DNA from: Micromonospora solifontis
GTDB lineage: Bacteria; Actinomycetota; Actinomycetes; Mycobacteriales; Micromonosporaceae
Length of the DNA stretch: 64,000 bases
Direction: 5' to 3'
NCBI RefSeq assembly: GCF_003725545.1
Contig: NZ_RJLN01000012.1
Location: 1-64,000, forward strand
The translations under genes were made by a program, and so were the position numbers. Positions 33,745 to 42,503 of the stretch are shown piece after piece. Within the stretch, counting starts at the first letter, position 1. Every line of letters begins with the position of its first letter. Under the pieces are notes generated by a model, which did not search any database, was not told where the DNA came from, and saw nothing but the letters and a program-made list of their open reading frames with translations.

Positions 33745-34087
33745 GGTGCCTCCGTAGACGTTTACCCCAGGGACGCTACGGGCGGTCCTGTCAGCGGGAC
33801 AACGACGGAAAGCCGACACTGCGCGCCGATTGTCGGGTTTCTCGTTGACCGGTCGGCCGCCCGTGGGGGCCGACCGGACGGCCGGGATGGACCCATCGGT
33901 GCGCCAACCCGGCATGACTTTTATGGCAGGTTGGCGGGCTTGATGCCTGAACGCGGCTTAAGTACATCGTACTTTCGGCTAGATTTCCCAGAGCCGATCG
34001 GGTTAAGGTGACTTCCGAACGGACCACGCGAAGCTACACCGAAGCGTCACGTCTTTTTCCGCGGACGAGGTGCAGGGAGGACCACCC
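33745..34087 (+). promoter_or_regulatory. 343-base regulatory region upstream of the sigma factor gene
   Basis: This gene-free stretch between divergent genes is less GC-rich near 33910-34010. It holds a perfect palindrome AAGTAC-ATC-GTACTT at 33960-33974. TTGATG at 33940 and TACATC at 33963 are spaced 17 bases and could be -35/-10, in which case the palindrome would overlap the -10. TAGATT at 33980 is another possible -10. No SigB-like motif was seen here, so autoregulation is not supported. Confidence 0.45.
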
Positions 34088-34912
34088 ATGACCGCGAAGA
34101 CCTTGATCGAGCAGGCGGCCGACGCGCCGTCCACCTCCGCGAAGCTCGACCCGCGGGCGCTCACCGACAGCGCCGCCGACCTGCTCCACGCGATGGCCGC
34201 CCTGCCCGCCAACCACCCGTCGCGCGCCGCGCTGCGGGACAAGGCGATCGAGGCCTGGCTGCCGCTCGCCAACCACCTCGCCCACCGCTACAGCGGCCGG
34301 GGCGAGCCCACCGACGACCTGGCCCAGACGGCCGCGGTCGGCCTCATCAAGGCGATCGACAAGTTCGACCCCTCCCGGGGGGTGGACTTCGCCGGGTACG
34401 CCATCCCGACCATCATCGGCGAGCTCAAGCGGCACTTCCGCGACCGCACCTGGGACATCCGGGTGCCGCGTCGCCTCCAGGAGCTGCGGCTGGCGATCTC
34501 CGACGCCAACAGCACCCTGCTGCAGACCCTCGGCCGGTCGCCGACGGTCGCCGACATCGCCGCCCACCTGAACCTCACCGAGGAAGAGGTCCTGGAAGGG
34601 CTGGAGGGCGCCCGCGCCTACAACGCGGTGTCGCTGTCCACGCCGACCGGGGACGGCGAGCGGGCGACCGAGCTGGGCGACATGCTCGGCGGCGAGGACG
34701 CCGAGTTCGAGCTGGCCGAGCTGCGGGTGGCGCTGGGCCCCGCGCTCGCCACGCTGGACGAGCGCGAGCAGCGGATCCTCACGCTGCGCTTCTACGGCAA
34801 CCTGACCCAGTCGCAGATCGCCGAGCAGATCGGCGTCTCGCAGATGCACGTGTCCCGGCTGCTGGCCCGGGCCCTGACGAAGCTGCGCGGGCAGCTCGAC
34901 GGAACGTACTAG
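34088..34912 (+). CDS. SigB/SigF/SigG family RNA polymerase sigma factor
   Basis: A 274-residue group 3 sigma factor. Region 2 reads LAHRYSGRGEPTDDLAQTAAVGLIKAIDKFDPSRGVDFAGYAIPTIIGELKRHFRDRTWDIRVPRR. Region 3 holds LGRSPTVADIAAHLNLTEEEVLEG, and region 4 holds LDEREQRILTLRFYGNLTQSQIAEQIGVSQMHVSRLLARAL. These proteins direct RNA polymerase to GNNT-N14-16-GGGTAC/T stress promoters, several of which occur in this window. The ATG at 34088 is preceded by GGGAGG. No anti-sigma gene is adjacent. The SpoIIE phosphatase at 18576 and PP2C at 38440 are possible but unproven partners. Confidence 0.92.
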   Translation: MTAKTLIEQAADAPSTSAKLDPRALTDSAADLLHAMAALPANHPSRAALRDKAIEAWLPLANHLAHRYSGRGEPTDDLAQTAAVGLIKAIDKFDPSRGVDFAGYAIPTIIGELKRHFRDRTWDIRVPRRLQELRLAISDANSTLLQTLGRSPTVADIAAHLNLTEEEVLEGLEGARAYNAVSLSTPTGDGERATELGDMLGGEDAEFELAELRVALGPALATLDEREQRILTLRFYGNLTQSQIAEQIGVSQMHVSRLLARALTKLRGQLDGTY

Positions 34913-34922
34913 GGGGTGGAGG

Positions 34923-34952
34923 CGGTGGCCGGGTCGGCGGGCCCGGCCACCG
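34923..34952 (+). terminator. Hairpin terminator after the sigma factor gene
   Basis: CGGTGGCCGGG at 34923-34933 pairs perfectly with CCCGGCCACCG at 34942-34952 across an eight-base loop. Confidence 0.75.
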
Positions 34953-35022
34953 TCGTGTCCACGCGGGCCCGGCCGGTGGTTCACCGGCCGGGCCGTTCCG
35001 GCTCAGCGCGGCACCTTCGGGT

Positions 35023-35754
35023 TCAGCGCAGCACCAGCAGATCCAGCACGTCGACCACCGGGACGCCGGGCGTCCGCCGCGCCGCGGCCCGCAGCCGGCG
35101 TACGCCCCGGTCGTAGTCGGCGTCGTCGAGCAGCGTGAGCGGGGTGTGCGCCGCCCGGCGCAGCCCGTCCGCCGCGTCCCGCAGCGACCGGGCGCTGACC
35201 TGCGGCACCGGCGTCAGCGCCACGGGGGCGAAACCGGCCGGCTCAAACGCCGCGCAGACCTCGGCCACCGAGGGGTAGCCGTCGAGCACCCGCACCGCCT
35301 CGGGGAACCAGCGGAACAGCGTGACGCCGGCGCTCCGCCCGGCGAAGACCGACCGGATCAGCACCGGCGCGCCGGGCCGCAGCACGCGCCGCAGCTCGGC
35401 GGCGACCGACGGCAGGTCCGGCAGGTGGTGCACCACCGTGGAGAGCCAGGCGCCGTCCACCGTGGCCGCCGCGAGGGGCAGGGCCTCCGCCCGGCCGGCC
35501 ACCATCCCCGGGTACGCCGAGCGGGCCCGCATGGCCGCCGCCGGCTCCACCGCCACCACCCGCACGTCGTACCAGGACCGGAAGGCGGCCGCCCAGGCGC
35601 CCGTGCCGGCCCCGAGGTCGAGCACCCGGGCACCGGGCCGGACCGGCAGGTGCCGGGCCACGGCGGCCCGCCAGCTCGCCAGCCCCTCGGCGGGCAGGTG
35701 CCGGGTCGCCACGAAGGCGGCGGCGGCCGGGTCGTCGTACGCCATCATCGCCAT
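35023..35754 (-). CDS. Class I SAM-dependent methyltransferase
   Basis: A 243-residue methyltransferase. The SAM-binding motif I is ARVLDLGAGTGAWAAAF and the acidic end of beta 2 is VAVEPAAAMR. The motif IV region is VDGAWLSTVVHHLPDLPSVAAELRRVLRPGAPVLIRS, typical of Methyltransf_11/UbiE-like proteins. The ATG at 35754 has a GGAGAG upstream. A GTG at 35772 would add six residues. It is divergent from hrpB across 95 bases. The acceptor substrate is unknown. Confidence 0.87.
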   Translation of the reverse strand: MAMMAYDDPAAAAFVATRHLPAEGLASWRAAVARHLPVRPGARVLDLGAGTGAWAAAFRSWYDVRVVAVEPAAAMRARSAYPGMVAGRAEALPLAAATVDGAWLSTVVHHLPDLPSVAAELRRVLRPGAPVLIRSVFAGRSAGVTLFRWFPEAVRVLDGYPSVAEVCAAFEPAGFAPVALTPVPQVSARSLRDAADGLRRAAHTPLTLLDDADYDRGVRRLRAAARRTPGVPVVDVLDLLVLR

Positions 35755-35849
35755 TGCGTCACTCTCCGCCACCCAATGGTCACGGTCAATGTGAGAAGCG
35801 GAACAGGGGCTCGCCGGCCGCGCCGGGGCGCGGGTGCGAGAGTGGGTCC

Positions 35850-38438
35850 GTGCTCTCCGACGTACCCCTCGACCTGCCGGTCCGGCCGGTGCTGCCGGCG
35901 CTGGTCGGGGCGCTGCGCACCGCCGGCACGGCGGTCCTGGTGGCGCCGCCCGGCACCGGCAAGACCACCCTCGCCCCGCTCGCGGTGGCCGACGAGGTGG
36001 GCGGCCGGGTGGTGATCGCGCAGCCCCGGCGGGTGGCCGCCCGGGCCGCCGCCCGCCGGATGGCCACCCTGCTCGGCGAGCGGGTCGGGGGCCGGGTGGG
36101 TTACGCCGTGCGCGGCGAGCGGCGGATCGGCCCGGACACCCGGGTCGAGGTGGTCACCACCGGGCTGCTGGTCCGGCGGCTGCACCACGACCCGGAGCTG
36201 CCCGGGGTGGGCGCGGTGCTGCTGGACGAGTGCCACGAGCGGCAGCTCGACGCCGACCTGGCGCTCGCCTTCGCCGTGGAGGCCCGCGGCGCGCTGCGGC
36301 CGGACCTCTGGCTGCTGGCCATGTCGGCCACCCCGCAGGCGGACCGGTTCGCCGCGCTGCTCGGCGGGGCGGCCGGACCCGCGCCGGTGGTCCGCGCGGA
36401 GGCGGCCCTGCACCCGGTGACCCGGATCTGGACGCCACCGCCCCGGCCGGTCGCCGCGCCCGGTCCCGGCCGGGTCGACCCGGCGCTGCTCGACCACGTG
36501 GCGGCCACCGTCCGGCGGGCGCTGCGCGAGCGGGACGGGGACGTGCTGGTCTTCCTGCCCGGGGCCGGCGAGATCGGCGCGGTCGCCGGCCGGCTGGCCG
36601 ACCTGTCCGGCGCCGTCGCCGTGCTGCCGCTGCACGGCCGGCTGCCCGGCGCGGCCCAGGACGCCGCCCTGCGCCCGCAGGCCGACCGCCGGCGGGTGGT
36701 GCTGGCGACCTCGGTGGCGGAGAGCAGCCTGACCGTGCCCGGGGTCCGGGTGGTGGTCGACGCCGGGCTGAGCCGGGTGGCCCGGACCGACCTGGCCCGA
36801 GGGCTCGGCGCGCTGGTCACCGTGCCGGTGTCCCGGGCGGCGGCCACCCAGCGCGCGGGCCGGGCCGGCCGGGAGGCCCCCGGCGCGGTCTACCGGTGCT
36901 GGTCGGAGGCGACCCACGCCCGGCTCGCCCCGCAGCCGGAGCCGGAGATCGCCACCGCCGACCTGACCGGGTTCGCCCTGGAGCTGGCCGCCTGGGGCGA
37001 CCCGGACGGCAGCGGGCTGGCGCTGCCCGATCCACCGCCGCCGGCCGCCCTCGCGGTCGCCCGGGAGACCCTCACCACGCTCGGCGCGGTGGACCGGGAC
37101 GGGCGGATCACCACACGCGGTCGGGCCGTCGCGGCCGCCGGCACCCACCCCCGGCTGGCCCGGGCGCTGCTGGACGGCGCGCGGCGGGTCGGCGCCGACC
37201 GGGCCGCCGAGGTGGTCGCCCTGCTCGCCGAGGAGACGCTCGGCGGGGCCGGCGACGACCTCACCGCCCTCTGGCGCCGCCTCCGCACCGCCACCGACCC
37301 GGCCGCCACGGCCCGCTGGCGCGCCGAGGTCCGCCGCCTCCGCGCCGCCCTCCCCACCACCCGCCCCGGTGCCCGCGATCTTGCCGTTGCTGCCCCCGCA
37401 CAAGGGACGGATGCCGCAGAACGTGGACCCGAAGCGCGAGATCGCGGGACGGACCTGCCGGACGATCTCGCCGCGGGGTTGCTGGTGGGGTTGGCGTACC
37501 CGGAAAGGCTGGCGCGGGCGCGGCGGGCGGGTGGGTCCGCGTACCTGATGGCTGGTGGAACCGCGGCGGAGGTGGCGGCGGGGTCGGGGCTGGCCGGGTC
37601 GGCGTGGCTGGCGGTCGCGGTGGCCGACCGGTCTCCCGGCGCGCCGGCCGCCCGGGTGCGGCTGGCCACGCCGGTGGACGAGGCGACCGCGCGGGAGGCC
37701 GGCGGGCCGCTGCTGCGCACCGACCGCGAGGTCGGCTGGTCCGGCGACGACGTGGTGGCCCGGGAGGTGGTCCGGCTCGGCGCGATCGTGCTGGTCGACC
37801 GGCCGCTCGCCGCACCGGACCCGGCCCGGCTCGCCGAGGCCGTGCTGGCCGGCTTGCGCCGGGGTGGGCTGGAGCTGCTGACCTGGACGCCGGCGGCGAT
37901 CGCAGTGCGCCAGCGGCTGGCCTTCTGCCGGCAGGCGCTCGGCGACGACTGGCCGGACGTCGCCGATCCCGCGCTGCTCGACGCCGCGCCCACCTGGCTG
38001 GGCCCGGAGCTGGGCCGCGCCCGCCGGCGCGCCGACCTGGCCCGGATCGACGTGGCGGCGGCGCTGCGCCGGCTGCTCGACTGGCGGCAGGCGGCCCGGC
38101 TGGACGAGCTGGCGCCGGAGCGGCTGCCGGTGCCCAGCGGCTCCCGGGTCCGGGTGGACTACGCCGACCCGGCCGCCCCGGTGCTGGCGGTCAAACTCCA
38201 GGAGACCTTCGGCTGGCGGGACGCCCCGCGGATCGCCGACGGCCGGGTGCCGGTGCTGCTGCACCTGCTCTCCCCCGCCGGCCGGCCGGTGGCGGTCACC
38301 GCCGACCTGGCCTCGTTCTGGCGTACGGGCTATCCGCAGGTGCGGGCCGAGCTGCGGGGACGCTATCCCCGGCATCCCTGGCCGGAGGACCCGACCACCG
38401 CCGAGCCCACCCGGCACGCCACCCCGCGCCGGCGCTGA
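35850..38438 (+). CDS. hrpB: ATP-dependent helicase HrpB
   Basis: An 862-residue DEAH-box helicase. Motif I is APPGTGKTT, motif II is LDECHER (DECH), motif III is MSATP, and motif VI is ATQRAGRAGREAPG. HA2-like and HrpB C-terminal regions follow, ending FGWRDAPRIADGRVPVLLHLLSPAGRPVAVTADLASFW. Start GTG 35850 (VLSDVPLDLPV). Around residues 505-540 the coding sequence contains an in-frame, palindrome-bounded insertion with atypical composition (see 37372-37448). The protein should still fold, because the insertion lies between domains. The biological role of HrpB is not well defined. Confidence 0.9.
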   Translation: MLSDVPLDLPVRPVLPALVGALRTAGTAVLVAPPGTGKTTLAPLAVADEVGGRVVIAQPRRVAARAAARRMATLLGERVGGRVGYAVRGERRIGPDTRVEVVTTGLLVRRLHHDPELPGVGAVLLDECHERQLDADLALAFAVEARGALRPDLWLLAMSATPQADRFAALLGGAAGPAPVVRAEAALHPVTRIWTPPPRPVAAPGPGRVDPALLDHVAATVRRALRERDGDVLVFLPGAGEIGAVAGRLADLSGAVAVLPLHGRLPGAAQDAALRPQADRRRVVLATSVAESSLTVPGVRVVVDAGLSRVARTDLARGLGALVTVPVSRAAATQRAGRAGREAPGAVYRCWSEATHARLAPQPEPEIATADLTGFALELAAWGDPDGSGLALPDPPPPAALAVARETLTTLGAVDRDGRITTRGRAVAAAGTHPRLARALLDGARRVGADRAAEVVALLAEETLGGAGDDLTALWRRLRTATDPAATARWRAEVRRLRAALPTTRPGARDLAVAAPAQGTDAAERGPEARDRGTDLPDDLAAGLLVGLAYPERLARARRAGGSAYLMAGGTAAEVAAGSGLAGSAWLAVAVADRSPGAPAARVRLATPVDEATAREAGGPLLRTDREVGWSGDDVVAREVVRLGAIVLVDRPLAAPDPARLAEAVLAGLRRGGLELLTWTPAAIAVRQRLAFCRQALGDDWPDVADPALLDAAPTWLGPELGRARRRADLARIDVAAALRRLLDWRQAARLDELAPERLPVPSGSRVRVDYADPAAPVLAVKLQETFGWRDAPRIADGRVPVLLHLLSPAGRPVAVTADLASFWRTGYPQVRAELRGRYPRHPWPEDPTTAEPTRHATPRRR
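37372..37448. repeat. Palindrome-bounded element inserted in frame within hrpB
   Basis: Terminal inverted repeats CCCGCGATCTTGC (37372-37384) and GCGAGATCGCGGG (37436-37448) match at 12 of 13 positions and enclose 51 bases of lower GC than the flanks. The frame is kept. It encodes a linker reading LAVAAPAQGTDAAERGPEA. Similar intergenic palindromes ending in GATCTTGC/GCAAGATC are, from memory, common in Micromonosporaceae genomes. Confidence 0.6.
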
Positions 38439-38439
38439 C

Positions 38440-39168
38440 TCACCCTTCGTCCACCACGTCGGCGATCAGCACGGTCACGTTGTCCGGGCCGCCGGCCCGC
38501 AGCGCCAGGTCGATGAGCTTGGCCGCGCACGCCTCCCGGTCGGGGTACTCGCCGAGCACCTCGGCCAGGGTGTCCGCGCGGACCACGTTGGAGAGGCCGT
38601 CGCTGCACAGCAGCCAGCGGTCGCCCGCCCGGGGCACCATCGTCGCGTACGCCGGGGAGACCTCGTCGCCCTGCAACGCCTGGGTGACCACCGCGCGGCG
38701 GGGGTGGCTGCTCGCCTGCTCGGCGGTGATCACACCCTGGTCGACCAGCATCTGCACGAACGTGTCGTCGCGGGTGACCTGCTTCAGCACGCCCTCCCGG
38801 AACAGGTAGGCCCGGGAGTCGCCGACGTGGGCCAGGGCCAGGCAGCTGCCGGTGCGGGCGAACAGCAGCCCGGTCAGGGTGGTGCCCATGCCCTGGCGTT
38901 CCGGGTCCTCCTCGACGGCCCGCCGGATCCGCGCGGTGGCCAGCTCGATGCCGCTCTGCAGGGCGGCCACCAGCGCGTCCTCGGGGGTCTCCACGTCGAG
39001 TGGGGCCACCGCGTCGATGGCGATCCGGCTGGCCAGATCACCGGCCGCCATGCCGCCCATGCCGTCGGCGACGGCGACGAGCCAGCTGCCGGCGTGGAGC
39101 GCGTCCTGGTTCCCGCTGCGGATCAGCCCTCGGTCGCTCGCCCCCACGGAACGAAGCTTCAGGGTCAT
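38440..39168 (-). CDS. PP2C family serine/threonine phosphatase
   Basis: A 242-residue PP2C phosphatase. Metal-binding motifs are RSGNQDAL, VADGMGGMAAGDLAS (DGMGG), LAHVGDSRAYLFREG and LCSDGLSNVV, with GGPDNVTVLIADV at the C terminus. It would dephosphorylate Ser/Thr-phosphorylated proteins in the cytosol. No serine/threonine kinase gene is near. I chose ATG 39168 (MTLKLRSVG); ATG 39195 adds nine residues, and neither has a clear Shine-Dalgarno. The stop lies one base from the convergent hrpB stop. Confidence 0.88.
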   Translation of the reverse strand: MTLKLRSVGASDRGLIRSGNQDALHAGSWLVAVADGMGGMAAGDLASRIAIDAVAPLDVETPEDALVAALQSGIELATARIRRAVEEDPERQGMGTTLTGLLFARTGSCLALAHVGDSRAYLFREGVLKQVTRDDTFVQMLVDQGVITAEQASSHPRRAVVTQALQGDEVSPAYATMVPRAGDRWLLCSDGLSNVVRADTLAEVLGEYPDREACAAKLIDLALRAGGPDNVTVLIADVVDEG

Positions 39169-39282
39169 GGGAGGCAGCCTGCCAGGCGAAGGCATCAGTT
39201 GTCTCTAGGAGATCAGGACGATGCCGCGTGGCGCGGCGAATCTCACTGTCGAGCCGGGGCGCGGCGGATCGGACCGGATCGA

Positions 39283-39311
39283 TTGACAGCCGGGGAACGC
39301 GCTGGAAACAT
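39283..39311 (+). promoter_or_regulatory. Promoter of the GH9 cellulase gene
   Basis: TTGACA at 39283-39288 and AAACAT at 39306-39311 are separated by exactly 17 bases. The CebR-type operator follows 11 bases downstream of the -10. Confidence 0.6.
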
Positions 39312-39322
39312 CTGGCTGGAAT

Positions 39323-39336
39323 TGGGAGCGCTCCCA
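39323..39336 (+). promoter_or_regulatory. CebR-type operator
   Basis: TGGGAGCGCTCCCA is a perfect 14-base palindrome identical to the CebR operator known from Streptomyces cellulose and cello-oligosaccharide genes. It lies just downstream of the presumed -10, so repressor binding would block transcription until cellobiose or a similar inducer is present. Confidence 0.9.
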
Positions 39337-39382
39337 GCCCCCGAGCACGCCGCCACCACACCCCCACACGGAAGGACCCTCC

Positions 39383-41992
39383 GTGACCCCATCCCGACGC
39401 CGCCTCACGGCGCTCGCCGCGGCCACCACCCTGGTGCTGACCGGCGCCAGCACCGGCGTGGCGCACGCCGAGGTGCCCCCGGACGCCCCGGAGCAGCTGC
39501 GCAACGGCGACTTCAGCGACGGCACCGCCCCCTGGTTCTCCTACGGCACCGGGGCGCTCGGCGTCACCGACGGCCAACTCTGCACCACCGTCCCCGGCGG
39601 CCTGGCCAACCCGTGGGACGCCGGCATCGGCCAGGACGCGGTGCCGCTGATCGCCGGCGCCGAGTACGAACTGGCCTTCGACGTCTCCGCCACCCCCGGG
39701 GCGGCCGTCAAGGCGGTGCTCCAGCTCGGCAGCGCCCCCTACACCACGTACGCCAGCGTCGACGCCACCGCCACCGGCACCGCCGCGCACGTCACGAAGA
39801 CGTTCACCGCCCCGGCCGACAACCCGGGCGCGCAGCTGATCTTCCAGGTCGGCGGCAGCCCCGAGGCGCAGACCTTCTGCCTGGACAACGTCTCGCTGCG
39901 CGGCGGCGAGGCGGCCCCGCCGTACGAGCCGGACACCGGGCCCCGGGTGCGGGTCAACCAGGTCGGCTACCTGCCCGGCGGCCCGAAGAACGGCACCGTG
40001 GTCACCGCGGCCACCGACCCGCTGCCCTGGCAGCTGAAGTCGGCCGCCGGCACGGTGGTGGCCGACGGCGAGACCACCCCGCGCGGGGTCGACCCCGCCT
40101 CGGGGCAAAACGTGCAGACCGTGGACTTCTCCGCCTGGCGCACCCCGGGCACCGGCTACACCCTGACCGTCGACGGCGAGACCAGCCACCCGTTCGACAT
40201 CTCCGGCACCCTCTACCAGCGGCTGCGCGCCGACTCGCTGCAGTTCTTCTACGCCCAGCGCAGCGGCACGGCGATCGACGGCGACCTGCTCGGCGCGGCG
40301 TACGCCCGCCCGGCCGGCCACCTCGGCGTGGCACCCAACCAGGGCGACACCGACGTGCCGTGCCAGCCGGACGTCTGCGACTACCGGCTGGACGTGCGCG
40401 GCGGCTGGTACGACGCCGGCGACCACGGCAAGTACGTGGTCAACGGCGGCATCGCCACCTACCAGCTGCTGAACGCGTTCGAGCGGACCAAGACCGCGGA
40501 GACCGCCGGTGGCGGGGCGGCGCTCGGCGACGCCACCCTGCGGGTGCCCGAGCGGGGCAACAAGGTCCCGGACATCCTCGACGAGGCCCGCTGGGAGCTG
40601 GAGTTCCTGCTGCGCATGCAGGTGCCGGCCGGCCAGCCCCTCGCCGGGATGGCCCACCACAAGATCCACGACAAGAACTGGACCGGCCTGCCGCTGGCCC
40701 CGCAGGACGACCCGCAGCCGCGCGAGCTGCACCCGCCGTCCACCGCCGCCACCCTCAACCTGGCCGCCGTCGCGGCCCAGTGCGCCCGCCTGTTCGCCCC
40801 CTACGACGCCGCTTTCGCGGCCCGCTGCGGAGCCGCCGCGAAGACCGCGTACGCGGCGGCCAAGGCGCACCCGGCGGTCTACGCCAGCGCGGCCGACGGC
40901 AACGGCGGTGGCGCGTACGAGGACTCGAACGTCACCGACGAGTTCTACTGGGCGGCGGTCGAGTTGTGGCTGACCACCGGGGACCAGGCGTACCTGACCG
41001 ACCTGACCGCCTCGCCGCTGCACACCGCCGACGTCTTCGACGCGGGGGGCGCGTTCGGCTGGCAGAGCGTGGCCGCGCTGGGCCGGCTCGACCTGGCCAC
41101 CGTGCCCAACGCCCTGCCGGCCGCCGAGCGGACCCGGATCCGGGCCTCGGTGACCGCCGCCGCCGACCGCTACCTGGCCACCCTGCGCGACCAGGCTTAC
41201 GGGCTGCCGCTGCCCGGCATCGCCGGCGCGTACGTCTGGGGCAGCAACAGCAACATCGTCAACAACGCGGTCGTGCTGGCCACCGCGTTCGACCTCACCC
41301 GGGACGCGAAGTACCGGAACGGGGCGGTGCAGACCGCCGACTACCTGCTCGGCCGCAACGCGCTGAACATGTCGTACGTGACCGGCTGGGGCGAGCAGCA
41401 CGCGCGCAACCAGCACAGCCGGATCTTCGCCCACCAGCTGAACCCGGACCTGCCGAACCCGCCGGCCGGCTCCCTGGCGGGCGGTGCGAACGCCGGCATC
41501 CAGGACCCGTTCGCGGCCAACCTGCTCGCCGGCTGCGCGCCGATGTTCTGCTACGTCGACGACATCAACTCGTACTCGACCAACGAGATCGCGATCAACT
41601 GGAACTCGGCGCTGGCCTGGCTGGCGTCCTTCCTCGCCGACCAGGGTGCGGCGGCGGCGGTGCCGGCCCCGACCTGCGCCGTCACGTACACCACCCACGG
41701 CAGCTGGTCGGGTGGCTTCACCACCCAGGTCACCGTGCGCAACACCGGTACGGCGGCGGTCAACGGCTGGAACGTGCGCTGGGCGTTCACCGGTGACCAG
41801 AAGGTGGACACCTACTGGCTGGCGAAGATCAGCCAGTCCGGGGCGACGGTCACCGCGAAGAACGAGTCGTACAACGCGACGATCGCGCCGGGCGCGTCGA
41901 TCACCTTCGGCCTGAACGGGTTGACGGCCGGTGGCCCCAACCCCAACCCGACCCTCGTCACCCTCAACGGAACCCCCTGCACCGTCTCCTGA
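39383..41992 (+). CDS. Secreted glycoside hydrolase family 9 cellulase
   Basis: An 869-residue multi-domain cellulase. The signal peptide is residues 1-29 ([13 protein letters not shown]...GVAHA). Residues 35-175 are a CBM4/9-like module and 187-270 the Ig-like N-terminal cellulase domain. The GH9 catalytic domain spans about 275-755, with [17 protein letters not shown] supplying the catalytic Asp and [16 protein letters not shown] the general acid Glu. A CBM2-like module ends the protein ([26 protein letters not shown]). It hydrolyses cellulose outside the cell. It starts with GTG, with GGAAGGA upstream, and is controlled by the CebR-type operator at 39323. No cello-oligosaccharide transporter is nearby. 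Confidence 0.94.
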   Translation: MTPSRRRLTALAAATTLVLTGASTGVAHAEVPPDAPEQLRNGDFSDGTAPWFSYGTGALGVTDGQLCTTVPGGLANPWDAGIGQDAVPLIAGAEYELAFDVSATPGAAVKAVLQLGSAPYTTYASVDATATGTAAHVTKTFTAPADNPGAQLIFQVGGSPEAQTFCLDNVSLRGGEAAPPYEPDTGPRVRVNQVGYLPGGPKNGTVVTAATDPLPWQLKSAAGTVVADGETTPRGVDPASGQNVQTVDFSAWRTPGTGYTLTVDGETSHPFDISGTLYQRLRADSLQFFYAQRSGTAIDGDLLGAAYARPAGHLGVAPNQGDTDVPCQPDVCDYRLDVRGGWYDAGDHGKYVVNGGIATYQLLNAFERTKTAETAGGGAALGDATLRVPERGNKVPDILDEARWELEFLLRMQVPAGQPLAGMAHHKIHDKNWTGLPLAPQDDPQPRELHPPSTAATLNLAAVAAQCARLFAPYDAAFAARCGAAAKTAYAAAKAHPAVYASAADGNGGGAYEDSNVTDEFYWAAVELWLTTGDQAYLTDLTASPLHTADVFDAGGAFGWQSVAALGRLDLATVPNALPAAERTRIRASVTAAADRYLATLRDQAYGLPLPGIAGAYVWGSNSNIVNNAVVLATAFDLTRDAKYRNGAVQTADYLLGRNALNMSYVTGWGEQHARNQHSRIFAHQLNPDLPNPPAGSLAGGANAGIQDPFAANLLAGCAPMFCYVDDINSYSTNEIAINWNSALAWLASFLADQGAAAAVPAPTCAVTYTTHGSWSGGFTTQVTVRNTGTAAVNGWNVRWAFTGDQKVDTYWLAKISQSGATVTAKNESYNATIAPGASITFGLNGLTAGGPNPNPTLVTLNGTPCTVS

Positions 41993-42030
41993 CGCCTCCC
42001 GCGAGCGGCGCTGGGATCGGCGCAGTTTCC

Positions 42031-42072
42031 CGGAAATAGTGGCCTTCCGGTCTTGGAAGGCCACTATTTCCG
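42031..42072. repeat. AGTGGC hairpin family, copy A
   Basis: A perfect 18-bp stem, CGGAAATAGTGGCCTTCC at 42031-42048 and its complement at 42055-42072, with loop GGTCTT. It lies after the cellulase gene. It could act as a terminator, but the arm sequence is shared with 43456-43488 and 63569-63606. Confidence 0.85.
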
Positions 42073-42129
42073 TGGAAGAGGCCCCTCGAGTACGTCAGCG
42101 GGCGCGGCGCACCCCGGTACGGTCCCGGG

Positions 42130-42450
42130 GTGGCGTACCTCTTCCTGCTGGGGGCGATCACCGCCGAGGTGATCGGGACCAGCCTGCTCAAGGCGACCGA
42201 CGGCTTCACCCGGCTCTGGCCCACGCTCGGCGTGGCGGTCGCCTACCTGTCGTCGTTCGGGCTGCTCTCCCTGACCGTCAAGGACATCCCGGTCGGGGTG
42301 GCGTACGCGATCTGGTCCGGGCTGGGCACCGCCGCGATCATGGCGATCGGCGCGGCCTTCCTCGGCGAACCGATCAGCGTCGCCAAGGTGGTCGGCGCCG
42401 GCCTGGTGATCGCCGGGGTGGTGGTGCTCAACCTCGGCGGCGCCCACTGA
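42130..42450 (+). CDS. Small multidrug resistance (SMR/EmrE-like) transporter
   Basis: A 106-residue protein with four hydrophobic helices. The conserved membrane-embedded Glu is in FLLGAITAEVIGTSLLKA (residue 13), and the third helix region has VAYAIWSGLGTAAIMAIGAAFLGEPIS. This is the SMR family, which exports cationic compounds or guanidinium in exchange for protons. It starts with GTG. TACGGT at 42118-42123 is six bases before it, so the message may be leaderless. The exact substrate is unknown; a quaternary-ammonium versus guanidinium specificity cannot be decided by eye. Confidence 0.9.
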   Translation: MAYLFLLGAITAEVIGTSLLKATDGFTRLWPTLGVAVAYLSSFGLLSLTVKDIPVGVAYAIWSGLGTAAIMAIGAAFLGEPISVAKVVGAGLVIAGVVVLNLGGAH

Positions 42451-42503
42451 TCCCGACGAAACCCGGTGGACGCACGCCGGGCGCGTGGGCGATGGTGGCG
42501 GCC

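Noticed and set aside
35745..38417. 890-codon minus-strand frame opposite hrpB
   Set aside because: Low-complexity Arg/Gly/Pro/Ala composition, no recognisable domain, and antisense to a helicase with all motifs intact.
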